64,000 nt of DNA, taken from assembly GCF_021295335.1 (NCBI RefSeq), contig NZ_JAIWOT010000001.1, forward strand, positions 2,712,501 through 2,776,500, written 5' to 3'. Positions 57,018-64,000 of this stretch are shown one piece after another; the stretch's first letter is position 1; every line of letters begins with the position of its first letter. The notes under the pieces are model-generated. The model ran no database searches and had not been told where the DNA came from. It saw only the letters and a list, made by a program, of their open reading frames with translations. This DNA is from Komagataeibacter sp. FNDCF1. Lineage in GTDB: Bacteria > Pseudomonadota > Alphaproteobacteria > Acetobacterales > Acetobacteraceae. Made by a program: the position numbers and the translations under genes.

Positions 57018-57104
57018 GCCTGAGTATCAAGGTCAGGCACGGCGGGGGCCGGCAGCACCCCGCCGCCTCGGAAAAAACATCCTGCTCCAGAGGATTTTGG
57101 TTAA

Positions 57105-58133
57105 ATGATCAGACTGCATCGTAAACACACTCTTGTTGCCTCGGCTGCTTTCGCTGCCATGCTGTGCGCGGCTTCCCCGCTCGCCGCGCTGGCACAGGAT
57201 GCCGCCCCGGCCGCTAGCGATGCGGCCACGGCGCCTGCGGTTTCCGCACCGTCGACCGATGGCAGCGGCGCCCCCGCCACCCCGGCCCCCGGTGCCGATG
57301 CCCCGGCCGCGCAGGCCCCGGCAGATGCAGCCCCGGCTGCTCCTGCCCCCGCACCCGCTCCCGCAGCGGATGCAGCCCCCCCGGCCGACGCACCGCCCAA
57401 GGCACCTGAAGGCAACCCCTATGGCCTGGGCGCACTGTGGGCCAATGGTGACTTCATTGCCCGTGGCGTCCTGCTGATCATGGTCTTCATGTCGCTTGGC
57501 ACATGGTACATCATGATCACCAAGTTCTTCGAGCAGGCCCGCGTCATGGCGGCTGCCAAGCAGGTGATGAGCGATTTCTGGACCAAGGGGTCCATCAAGG
57601 AAGGTGCCGCCGCACTGCCCGCGAACTCCCCCTTCCGCTACATTGCGGATACCGGTGTGAAGGCTGCCGAGCACCACGAAGGCACGATGCAGGAATCCAT
57701 CGACCTGCATTCCTGGACCACCATGTCCATCCAGCGTTCGGTTGACGTGATCCAGACCAAGCTGCAGGGCGGCCTTGCCTTCCTCGGCACCGTGGGTTCC
57801 ACCTCTCCGTTCGTGGGTCTGTTCGGCACGGTCTGGGGTATCTACCACGCGCTGACCGCCATCGGCATCGCGGGCCAGGTCTCGATCGACAAGGTTGCGG
57901 GTCCGGTTGGTGAATCGCTGATCATGACGGCCATCGGCCTGGGCACCGCGGTGCCGGCGGTGCTGGGCTACAACCTGCTGGTCCGCCGCAACAAGGGTGC
58001 GATCGACAAGGTGCGCAACTTCGCGGCTGACGTGCAGTCGATCCTCATGGGTGGTTATCGTCACGGCGCCGAGATCGTGGTGCATGCCGACAACTCCCCG
58101 ACTACAACGACTATCGATAACCGGGTGGGCTGA
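57105..58133 (+). CDS. exbB: ExbB/TolQ/MotA-family proton channel protein with long Ala/Pro N-terminal extension
   Basis: The 342-residue product has a signal peptide (ending near PLAALAQD) and then about 75 residues of low-complexity Ala/Pro/Asp before the ExbB core. The core has three membrane helices: GVLLIMVFMSLGTWYIMITKF, then GGLAFLGTVGSTSPFVGLFGTVWGIYHAL, then GPVGESLIMTAIGLGTAVPAVLGYN. The extension is much longer than in E. coli ExbB and would face the periplasm. It lies 87 bp after tonB and two bases before exbD. Confidence 0.93.
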   Translation: MIRLHRKHTLVASAAFAAMLCAASPLAALAQDAAPAASDAATAPAVSAPSTDGSGAPATPAPGADAPAAQAPADAAPAAPAPAPAPAADAAPPADAPPKAPEGNPYGLGALWANGDFIARGVLLIMVFMSLGTWYIMITKFFEQARVMAAAKQVMSDFWTKGSIKEGAAALPANSPFRYIADTGVKAAEHHEGTMQESIDLHSWTTMSIQRSVDVIQTKLQGGLAFLGTVGSTSPFVGLFGTVWGIYHALTAIGIAGQVSIDKVAGPVGESLIMTAIGLGTAVPAVLGYNLLVRRNKGAIDKVRNFAADVQSILMGGYRHGAEIVVHADNSPTTTTIDNRVG

Positions 58134-58135
58134 TC

Positions 58136-58558
58136 ATGGGCATGCAAGTTGGAGGTGGCGGCGATGAAGACGAGGTGGTGTCGGCCATCAACACCACACC
58201 GCTTGTCGACGTCATGCTGGTGCTGCTGATCATCTTCCTGATCACCATCCCCGTCGCGACACATACCATCAAGGTCAACCTTCCGATGGATGCCAACCAG
58301 CCGACCCGCACGATGATGAACAACATCGTCATCGCGGTGACGCCAACCGGGCAGGCCTACTGGAACGAGACCCCCCTGAACAGCTATGCCGACCTGGAGT
58401 CCCACCTGGAGCACGTGGCTGCGGAAAACCCGCAGCCCCAGATCCAGATCCGTGGTGACCAGACGGCAAAGTACGAAGGGGTGGGCAAGGTGATCGCGGC
58501 CTGTCAGCAGGCGGGTATCGTCCACATTGATTTCATTACCGAACAGCCGCACGGCTGA
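58136..58558 (+). CDS. exbD: biopolymer transport protein ExbD, first copy
   Basis: This 140-residue protein has a short cytosolic N-terminus with EVVSAINTTPLVDVMLVLLIIFLIT, which contains the membrane helix and the proton-carrying Asp (VDVMLVLL). A periplasmic domain follows (PQIQIRGDQTAKYEGVGKVI). It is essentially contiguous with exbB and works with it as the proton-driven stator for TonB. A second copy follows. Confidence 0.93.
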   Translation: MGMQVGGGGDEDEVVSAINTTPLVDVMLVLLIIFLITIPVATHTIKVNLPMDANQPTRTMMNNIVIAVTPTGQAYWNETPLNSYADLESHLEHVAAENPQPQIQIRGDQTAKYEGVGKVIAACQQAGIVHIDFITEQPHG

Positions 58559-58612
58559 TATCCATTCCCGGCCGGGGCGCATGCCCCGGCCAATTTCGGG
58601 AGAGTAGACGCC

Positions 58613-59050
58613 ATGGGCATGAATGTCGGCTCAGACAGCACCACAGAGGACGAAGGTATTGTCGATATCAATACCACGCCCCTGATTGACGTCATGCTGG
58701 TGCTGTTGATCATGCTGATCATCACCATTCCGCTCCAGACGCATTCAGTTTCCATCGACCTGCCGCAGGGCAATCCGCCGCCTTCCACCGCCCCTGATCC
58801 GGTTGTGGACACGGTGGCGATCGATTTTGACAACACCATCACCTGGAATGGCGAACCCGTTGCCGGTGATGCGGATCTGCAGGCCCGATTCAGGGATGCG
58901 GCGGCCCAGCCCGTCCAGCCGGAAATGCATATCCATCCTGACCGCCTGGCCAGCTACAAGGTTGTGGCCAAGGTTCTGGCGGATGCACAGCGCCTGGGTG
59001 TAAGCAAGCTCGGGATCATGGGCAGCGATCAGTTCATGGATGCGCAGTAA
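58613..59050 (+). CDS. exbD: biopolymer transport protein ExbD, second copy
   Basis: This 145-residue paralogue of the upstream ExbD keeps IVDINTTPLIDVMLVLLIMLIIT, including the conserved Asp, but its periplasmic domain differs considerably: GNPPPSTAPDPVVDTVAIDFD and then RLASYKVVAKVLADAQRLGV. Tandem exbD genes occur in other proteobacteria with long ExbB. The two may form mixed dimers in one ExbB pentamer or serve different TonB-dependent receptors. It starts 54 bp after the first copy with GGGAGAG upstream and ends before a strong terminator. Confidence 0.92.
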   Translation: MGMNVGSDSTTEDEGIVDINTTPLIDVMLVLLIMLIITIPLQTHSVSIDLPQGNPPPSTAPDPVVDTVAIDFDNTITWNGEPVAGDADLQARFRDAAAQPVQPEMHIHPDRLASYKVVAKVLADAQRLGVSKLGIMGSDQFMDAQ

Positions 59051-59092
59051 CGCCATTCCCGTCCTGATGATCATATGAACAGGTCAGAATAG

Positions 59093-59121
59093 CGGCCCTT
59101 CCTTCCGGAAGGGCCGTTTTT
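59093..59121 (+). terminator. intrinsic terminator of tonB-exbB-exbD-exbD
   Basis: A GC-rich stem CGGCCCTTCC / GGAAGGGCCG-type (59093-59102 with 59107-59116) is followed by five T. It lies about 40 bases after the second exbD stop. Confidence 0.9.
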
Positions 59122-59407
59122 CATATCAGTTGCCTAGTTGCCTAGTTGCGCAGGCGTCCCGTCCGGCATGGCCGGGACGTCTGCGCCACCCCGGGGGTGT
59201 CCGGGCCGAGCGCCCGGGCCCGATGGTATGTGGCACATACCCCGCAGCAGGCCCGGATCGCATGCAGGGGCCGGACCATCGCACCGGCACATCCCTGCGC
59301 GGCGGCGGCGTGGCGGGATGTCCGGTACCGGGTTACCGCCATGTGTTCCGCGGGTGCGCGCCCATGGTGGAATGGCATGTGCTCCTGCGCCGCCACAATC
59401 CGCCCGT
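59122..59407. other. 286-bp intergenic region upstream of the nucleobase permease
   Basis: A short tandem repeat (AGTTGCCT twice plus AGTTGC, 59129-59150) is followed by a very GC-rich stretch. At 59225-59241 lies a perfect 17-bp dyad, GGTATGTG, g, CACATACC, a plausible operator for a dimeric repressor of the permease. Several frames stay open here, but none looks like a protein. Confidence 0.45.
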
Positions 59408-60784
59408 ATGGAGAAATGGAGCGTGACAGCAGAGACAGCCCATCGCGTGGACGAGATGCTGCCCACGGGCATGATGTTCGCTTTTGGCCTGCAGCATGCG
59501 CTGGTCATGTATGCAGGTACGGTCGCGGTACCGCTTGTCTTCGCGGCGGCGATGCACCTGTCCGCCGCGCAGATGATTGTGGTGATCAACTGCGGGCTGA
59601 TGACATCCGGTATCGCCACCATCGTGCAGAGCGTGGGAATAGGGAAATTCGGCTCCCGCCTGCCCATCGTGCAGGGGTCATCGTTCGCCATGCTCGCCTC
59701 CATGCTGCTCATCGGGCAGGTTTATGGAATACAGGCGGTTTTTGGCGCGGTGATCGGCGCGGGGCTGGGCATGGTGCTGCTGGCGCCGGTCATGGCGCGG
59801 CTCATGCGCTTTTTCCCGCCGGTGGTGATCGCCTGCCTCATCACAACCATTGGCCTGACCCTGATTCCGGTGGCGGGACGCTGGATCGGGGGCGGCATGC
59901 CGGGGGCGCCCGGTTTCGGCAGTCCGGTCAACCTGCTGCTCGCCTTTGCAACCATTCTCATGACTGTGGCCGTGCAGGCATGGGGCAGGGGATTCATGGC
60001 CAGTATCAGCGTGCTGGTGGGGCTTGTGGCGGGCAGCCTCCTTGCGGCGCTGTGTGGGCTGGGGCATTACGCCATGGTGGCGCAGGCCCCGTGGTTTGCG
60101 GTGGGCACGCCCTTTGCCTTCGGCCCGCCGGAATTTCACATCATGCCCGTCGCCATCATGCTGCTGAGCATGGTCATCATCGTGGCGGAAACCACAGGCA
60201 ACTGCCTGGCCGTTGGCCGGATGGTTGGTGTGCCGGTAACGGATGCCACCATTGCCCGTGCCCTGCGCGCCGATGGCCTGTCAACCATGCTGGGGGGCGT
60301 GTTCAACAGCTTCCCCTACAATGCGTTTGCCCAGAATACCGGGCTGATCGCCATAACCGATATCCGCAGCCGCTTCGTGGTGGCCGCGGCGGGGGGCATC
60401 ATGATCGGGCTGGGCCTGTTTCCCAAGCTTGGCGCGCTGATCGCGGCGCTGCCGCCACCCGTGCTGGGCGGTTGCGGGCTGGTCATGTTCGGCATGACAA
60501 CGGTGGGCGGCATACGCGAACTGCTGCATGTACGCTTCGAGGGTACGCGCAACGGCCTGATTGCCGCCGTATCCCTCGGGCTGGGGGTGTTGCCCATGGC
60601 GTGCCCGGACCTGTTTGCCCATCTGGGCGGGCTGTGGCGGCTGCTGTTGGGTAACGGGGTGCTGCTGTGCGTCCTGTCGGGTGTAATGCTCAACCTGCTG
60701 GTGGGAGACCGCGCGCCAGCCGTGGCGGATGCCGGCCCCATGCCACCGCCGCCTGAAGGCAGGCGGGTTGATAAGAAAAGATAA
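59408..60784 (+). CDS. NCS2-family nucleobase:cation symporter (uracil/xanthine permease type)
   Basis: This 458-residue integral membrane protein has about twelve to fourteen hydrophobic segments. The NCS2 signature regions are FGLQHALVMYAGTVAVPLVF near the N-terminus, IVQGSSFAMLASM and VIIVAETTGNCLAVG, which contains the substrate-contacting Glu. FNSFPYNAFAQNTGLIAITDIRSRFV and GGCGLVMFGMTTVGGIREL also match. It probably takes up xanthine, uric acid or uracil with protons. The start is ATG 59408 or GTG 59423. Only about 450 residues of the much longer open frame resemble the family. The adenine-deaminase remnant and purD are the other purine-related genes in the window. Confidence 0.9.
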   Translation: MEKWSVTAETAHRVDEMLPTGMMFAFGLQHALVMYAGTVAVPLVFAAAMHLSAAQMIVVINCGLMTSGIATIVQSVGIGKFGSRLPIVQGSSFAMLASMLLIGQVYGIQAVFGAVIGAGLGMVLLAPVMARLMRFFPPVVIACLITTIGLTLIPVAGRWIGGGMPGAPGFGSPVNLLLAFATILMTVAVQAWGRGFMASISVLVGLVAGSLLAALCGLGHYAMVAQAPWFAVGTPFAFGPPEFHIMPVAIMLLSMVIIVAETTGNCLAVGRMVGVPVTDATIARALRADGLSTMLGGVFNSFPYNAFAQNTGLIAITDIRSRFVVAAAGGIMIGLGLFPKLGALIAALPPPVLGGCGLVMFGMTTVGGIRELLHVRFEGTRNGLIAAVSLGLGVLPMACPDLFAHLGGLWRLLLGNGVLLCVLSGVMLNLLVGDRAPAVADAGPMPPPPEGRRVDKKR

Positions 60785-60861
60785 AAGCTTTCGGATGTCA
60801 CTTTTTTGAAAGAAGGCGACATTTCCAGACGCTTCTTGAAAGCAACCTAGCCAAAAACTTC
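60783..60861 (-). repeat. dispersed intergenic palindromic repeat, copy D (inverted and diverged)
   Basis: Read on the minus strand this copy begins GAAGTTTTTGGCTAGG and ends near CCGAAAGCTTTTAT, matching the consensus ends. Its inner stem has changed (GTCGCCTTCTTTCAAAAAAGTGACAT). It lies between the 3' ends of the permease and MFS genes, which converge here. Confidence 0.65.
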
Positions 60862-60914
60862 TTCATGACCTGCGGAAGTTTCAGTGGCGGTTTTTCTGAA
60901 ACCGCCCCCTGCCT

Positions 60915-62303
60915 TCAGGCGGCGGGTGTGCGTGCGCCCAGCAGCCGGGCCGCGCTGCACAGCATGCCGATAAAGGCGACAATGGCGCCAAAGCCAAGGC
61001 AGCTACGCTCCGCATCATGTGCCAGCAGGCCAAAGGCCATGGCCACGAACATCGCCCCCGTGGCCTGCCCGCACTGTCGTGCGATCTGGACCATGCCCGA
61101 TGCGCTGCCCGAGCGGCCCGGCGGCGCCGTGACCATCATGATGCGGTTGTTGGGCGGCTGGAACACCCCGAACCCCATGCCCGCCAGCGTGATGCGCCAT
61201 GCGATATCGAACCAGCCGGGGCTGGCCGGGAGTAAATACAGGGCCACGAACCCCATGGATGTCATGAACAGCCCCACGGAGGACAGGATGGCGGCAGGCA
61301 CCCGGTCCGACAGGCGGCTGATCAGCGGGGAAACCGCCATGATGCCGACGGGCCATGGTGTCATGAGCAGTCCCACGATTGACGGGGGGTAGTGGAACAT
61401 GGACTGCAGCGTGAACGGGAACGAGATCATGAACAGGTTCGAGGCGACAAAGGCCACGAACCCGACCAGCGTGCCACTGCGGAAGGCACTGATGCGCAGC
61501 ATGTCGATGGGGAACATGGGATGCGCCTGCCCGCGCTGGCGACGCACGAGCAGCCAGCCCGCCACAAGCCCGGTAGCCAGGAGCAGCATGACCTGCGCGG
61601 CGGCTGCATGATGGGCTACGGCGTCACCCGCCATGATCAGCGCGCCAAAGGCCAGTACGTTCAGCAGCGCGCTCGCCCCGTCAAACGAACCCGGACTGAC
61701 CGGGGTACGCGGGAGCGAGACCAGCGCCAGCACAAGCGCCGTCAGCCCGAGCGGGATGTTGATGAGGAACAGCCACGGCCAGTTTGCAAATGACAGGATG
61801 ATGGAGGCCACCGTGGGCCCGCCCCCCACGCCCAGCGCCACCATCACGCCATTGAGCGCAATGCCGCGCCCGATGATGGCATGCGGATAGATGAACCGGA
61901 TCAGCGCGATGCTGACACTCATGATGCACGCGCCCCCCACGCCCTGCACCGCGCGTGCCAGCGCAAGGGCCAGCAGGCTGTGCGACAGCGCGCAGAACAG
62001 TGACGCCACGGTCAGCAGCGCCAGCCCGATCTGGCACAGCCGCGCAAACCCGATGCGCGTGCCAAGGGCGGCCATGGGCAGCAGAGAGACCACGCTGGCA
62101 AGCTGGTAGGCATTGACAATCCACACCGCCGAGGCGGCCGAGACATGCAGGTCCCCCGCTATGGTGGGCAGCGCCACGTTGGCAATGGCGTAATCAAGCA
62201 GCGCCAGCAGCACCGACAGCGCCACGGCCGTCACCGCGCGCACCCGTGCGGCGCCATGCAGGCCTTCGCCTTCGATCAGGACAGGTTTGGGCTGGGGGGG
62301 CAT
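60915..62303 (-). CDS. MFS transporter, DHA2/EmrB-like multidrug exporter family
   Basis: This 462-residue protein has about twelve to fourteen membrane helices. LLALLDYAIANVALPTIAGDLHVSAASAVWIVNAYQL matches helix 1 and the start of the DHA2 group, followed by LGTRIGFARLCQIGL (motif A region), LARAVQGVGGACIMSVSIAL (motif B) and GVGGGPTVASIILSFANWPWLFLINIPLGL (motif C). Export of drugs or organic compounds by proton antiport is expected; the substrate is unknown. ATG 62303 gives MPPQPKPVL; a GTG at 62381 would add 26 residues. It begins 97 bp downstream of purD on the same strand. Confidence 0.88.
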   Translation of the reverse strand: MPPQPKPVLIEGEGLHGAARVRAVTAVALSVLLALLDYAIANVALPTIAGDLHVSAASAVWIVNAYQLASVVSLLPMAALGTRIGFARLCQIGLALLTVASLFCALSHSLLALALARAVQGVGGACIMSVSIALIRFIYPHAIIGRGIALNGVMVALGVGGGPTVASIILSFANWPWLFLINIPLGLTALVLALVSLPRTPVSPGSFDGASALLNVLAFGALIMAGDAVAHHAAAAQVMLLLATGLVAGWLLVRRQRGQAHPMFPIDMLRISAFRSGTLVGFVAFVASNLFMISFPFTLQSMFHYPPSIVGLLMTPWPVGIMAVSPLISRLSDRVPAAILSSVGLFMTSMGFVALYLLPASPGWFDIAWRITLAGMGFGVFQPPNNRIMMVTAPPGRSGSASGMVQIARQCGQATGAMFVAMAFGLLAHDAERSCLGFGAIVAFIGMLCSAARLLGARTPAA

Positions 62304-62399
62304 GGGCAGCGGCTTTTCAGGCGATGGTACAGGATATTCCGGACACACAACGATAGGCAGGGCGCGTCCATGCGGCAACACGGTGGCCCTGCCCGGCGG

Positions 62400-63680
62400 T
62401 CAGTCCAGGGCGTCCAGCGCGCGCTGGCCGATATCGTGGCGATAGACACCATCGGGCCAGTCGATCATGGTCACGGCTTCATATGCGCGCGCCCGGGCGG
62501 TGGCCAGCGTGTCGGCCGCCGCGCAGACGGCCAGCACGCGCCCGCCGGCGGCAACAAGATTGCCCGCGCCGTCCAGTTTCGTGCCCGCCTGGAACACCTG
62601 CACGCCCGGCACGGTTCCGGCTTGCGCCAGGTTGCCAATGATCCCGCCGGTCACCGGCCTGCCGGGGTAGCCGCGCGCCGCCATCACCACACTTATGGAG
62701 GACTGGCTGGAAAAGCGGATGTCGGTATCGGCCAGATCGCCTGCCGCCACGGCGGCCAGGGCCGCCAGCAGGTCGCTTTCCAGCCGGATCAGCAGGGCCT
62801 GTGCCTCCGGGTCGCCAAGGCGGACATTGTATTCGATCAGCTGCGGGCCGGAGCGGGTCAGCATGAGTCCCGCAAAGATGATGCCGGTAAAGGGCGTGCC
62901 ACGCCGCGTCATTTCACGCAGCATGGGGCGCACCAGCAGGTCAAGGGCGGCTTCCTGCGCCGCGCGGTCAAAGCCGGTGGGCGGCGAGACCGCGCCCATG
63001 CCGCCGGTGTTGGGGCCGGTGTCGCCATCGCCAATGCGCTTGTGGTCCTGTGCCGCGCCGATCAGCACGGCGGTCTCCCCCGCGCAGAAGGCGAAGAGCG
63101 AGACCTCGTCCCCTACCAGGCAGTCCTCTATCACCACGCTGTGGCCTGCCTGTCCCAGCGTGTGGCCTGTCATCATGTCGGTAATGGCCTGCTCGGCCTC
63201 GGCAATGCTCTGGGCCACGACCACGCCCTTGCCTGCGGCAAGCCCGTCGGCCTTGACCACGACCGGCGCGCCGTGGCGGCGTACATAATCCAGTGCCGGG
63301 GCCGCCGTATCGAAGCGCTCCCACCGCGCGGTGGGAATGCCGGCTGCGTCACAGACTTCCTTGGTAAAGGTCTTGCTGCCTTCCAGCGCCGCCGCCGCCT
63401 GCGTGGGGCCTGCGCAGGCAATGCCCGCGGCCGCGCAGGCATCGGCAATGCCCGCCACCAGCGGGGCTTCGGGGCCGGGCACCACCAGGTCGATGCGCTC
63501 ACGCTGCGCCAGCGCGATCAGGCCCGCCACGTCATCCGCCTTGACCGCGCAGTTGGTGCCCAGGGCCGCGGTGCCGGGATTGCCCGGCGTAATGAACAGG
63601 GCATCTAGTAATGGCGACCGTGCAATGGCAGCGGCCATGGCATGTTCACGTCCGCCTGATCCAACCAGCAGCACCCGCAT
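62400..63680 (-). CDS. purD: phosphoribosylamine-glycine ligase
   Basis: PurD makes glycinamide ribonucleotide in purine synthesis. The 426-residue ATP-grasp enzyme starts MRVLLVGSGGREHAMAAAIARS, then has VVPGPEAPLVAGIADAC, ALEGSKTFTKEVC and VVVKADGLAAGKGVVVAQ (ATP-binding). FDRAAQEAALDLLVRP and the metal/ATP region IEYNVRLGDPEAQALL complete the signature. ATG 63680 is chosen because the family begins at this Met and GGAGA precedes it. It diverges from xseA by 67 bp. Confidence 0.96.
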   Translation of the reverse strand: MRVLLVGSGGREHAMAAAIARSPLLDALFITPGNPGTAALGTNCAVKADDVAGLIALAQRERIDLVVPGPEAPLVAGIADACAAAGIACAGPTQAAAALEGSKTFTKEVCDAAGIPTARWERFDTAAPALDYVRRHGAPVVVKADGLAAGKGVVVAQSIAEAEQAITDMMTGHTLGQAGHSVVIEDCLVGDEVSLFAFCAGETAVLIGAAQDHKRIGDGDTGPNTGGMGAVSPPTGFDRAAQEAALDLLVRPMLREMTRRGTPFTGIIFAGLMLTRSGPQLIEYNVRLGDPEAQALLIRLESDLLAALAAVAAGDLADTDIRFSSQSSISVVMAARGYPGRPVTGGIIGNLAQAGTVPGVQVFQAGTKLDGAGNLVAAGGRVLAVCAAADTLATARARAYEAVTMIDWPDGVYRHDIGQRALDALD

Positions 63681-63747
63681 CACTCTGTTTCTCCCGTTTT
63701 TCATATCCGCCCTTTCGGGGTGGCCGTCTCTATCATATCTTGGGCGG

Positions 63748-64000
63748 ATGGATGAACAGTTTCCCGACTCCGGTCGCATCACGCGCGGCAATACGCCCGA
63801 ATTCTCGGTTGCCGAGATTTCGGGCGCGATCCGCCGCACGCTGGAAGGCACGTTCGGCCGCATCCGCGTGCGGGGCGAGATTACGGAATTCAAGCGCTAC
63901 CCGTCCGGGCATCTCTATTTTTCGCTCAAGGATGAGGGGGGCAAGCTGTCCTCTGTCGTGTGGCGCGGCACGGTCTCCCGGCTGGGGCTGAAGCCGGAGA
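63748..64000 (+). CDS. xseA: exodeoxyribonuclease VII large subunit, 5' part only
   Basis: The reading frame runs off the right edge, so only the first 84 residues are present. They contain the XseA N-terminal OB-fold: PEFSVAEISGAIRRTLEGTFG, then VRGEITEFKRYPSGHLYFSLKDEGG and LSSVVWRGT. ExoVII degrades single-stranded DNA during mismatch repair and other repair. ATG 63748 is the first start; it diverges from purD. Confidence 0.92.
   Translation, partial: MDEQFPDSGRITRGNTPEFSVAEISGAIRRTLEGTFGRIRVRGEITEFKRYPSGHLYFSLKDEGGKLSSVVWRGTVSRLGLKPE

Noticed and set aside
59138-59407. 90-residue N-terminal extension of the permease
   Set aside because: Arg/Pro/Gly-rich sequence with no membrane or signal character; NCS2 proteins start at the Met before FGLQHALVMYAG.

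Overview
This 64-kb window is GC-rich chromosomal DNA from an alphaproteobacterium, most likely an acetic acid bacterium of the Komagataeibacter/Gluconacetobacter group. That placement is an inference. It rests on the protein style of the housekeeping genes, a MucR regulator beside an alphaproteobacterial-type Fur, an ornithine-lipid acyltransferase, a complete SdhCDAB plus 2-oxoglutarate dehydrogenase, and above all a pdeA-dgc pair laid out like the cyclic-di-GMP (cdg) operons known from Komagataeibacter xylinus. I see no rRNA, tRNA, CRISPR array, insertion sequence or prophage.

Layout. 0.1-7.6 kb: nfuA-like scaffold, nitroreductase, tsaB-rimI, tusA-like, mucR-like, fur-olsB, lnt, an XRE regulator and a tyrosine-type phosphatase. 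7.7-12.5 kb: sdhCDAB and asd on the minus strand. 12.8-14.4 kb: zwf, interrupted by a one-base frameshift in a run of seven C. 14.5-18 kb: two small exported proteins, a 2OG-Fe(II) oxygenase, an AhpD-like protein and zapE. 18.3-24.4 kb: sucA-sucB-lpd, with an E3 that carries its own lipoyl domain. 24.5-28.5 kb: a c-di-GMP operon pairing a probable heme-PAS phosphodiesterase with a probable flavin-PAS diguanylate cyclase, with a perfect 36-bp palindrome upstream. 28.8-31.2 kb: feoA-feoB and a Cys-rich partner.

31.3-46.7 kb is a cobalamin region: cobB, cbiD, cobM-cobE-cobL, cobK and a long minus-strand operon (DUF1636-cobW-cobN-cobG-cobH-cobI-cobJ) behind a cobalamin riboswitch, flanked by a degenerate histidine-phosphatase protein and a lone cbtB. 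Aerobic-pathway genes (cobG, cobN) coexist with cbiD and there is no cobF, so this is a hybrid corrin pathway. 46.8-52.9 kb: an AcuI-type oxidoreductase, a nitroreductase, ilvE, a DksA/TraR zinc-finger protein and thiC behind a TPP riboswitch. 53-55.7 kb: an adenine-deaminase C-terminal remnant, then a translationally coupled recombinase / unrecognised protein / ScpA-like cassette, the least explained part of the window. 56.3-59.1 kb: tonB-exbB-exbD-exbD. 59.4-64 kb: a nucleobase permease, an MFS exporter, purD and the start of xseA, cut by the window edge.

Two themes link regions: iron supply and sensing (fur, feoAB, ton/exb, Fe-S enzymes and scaffold) and oxygen- or redox-linked behaviour (TCA complexes, c-di-GMP enzymes). 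A family of about 70-80-bp palindromic intergenic repeats occurs four times (14.4, 33.8, 43.8 and 60.8 kb).
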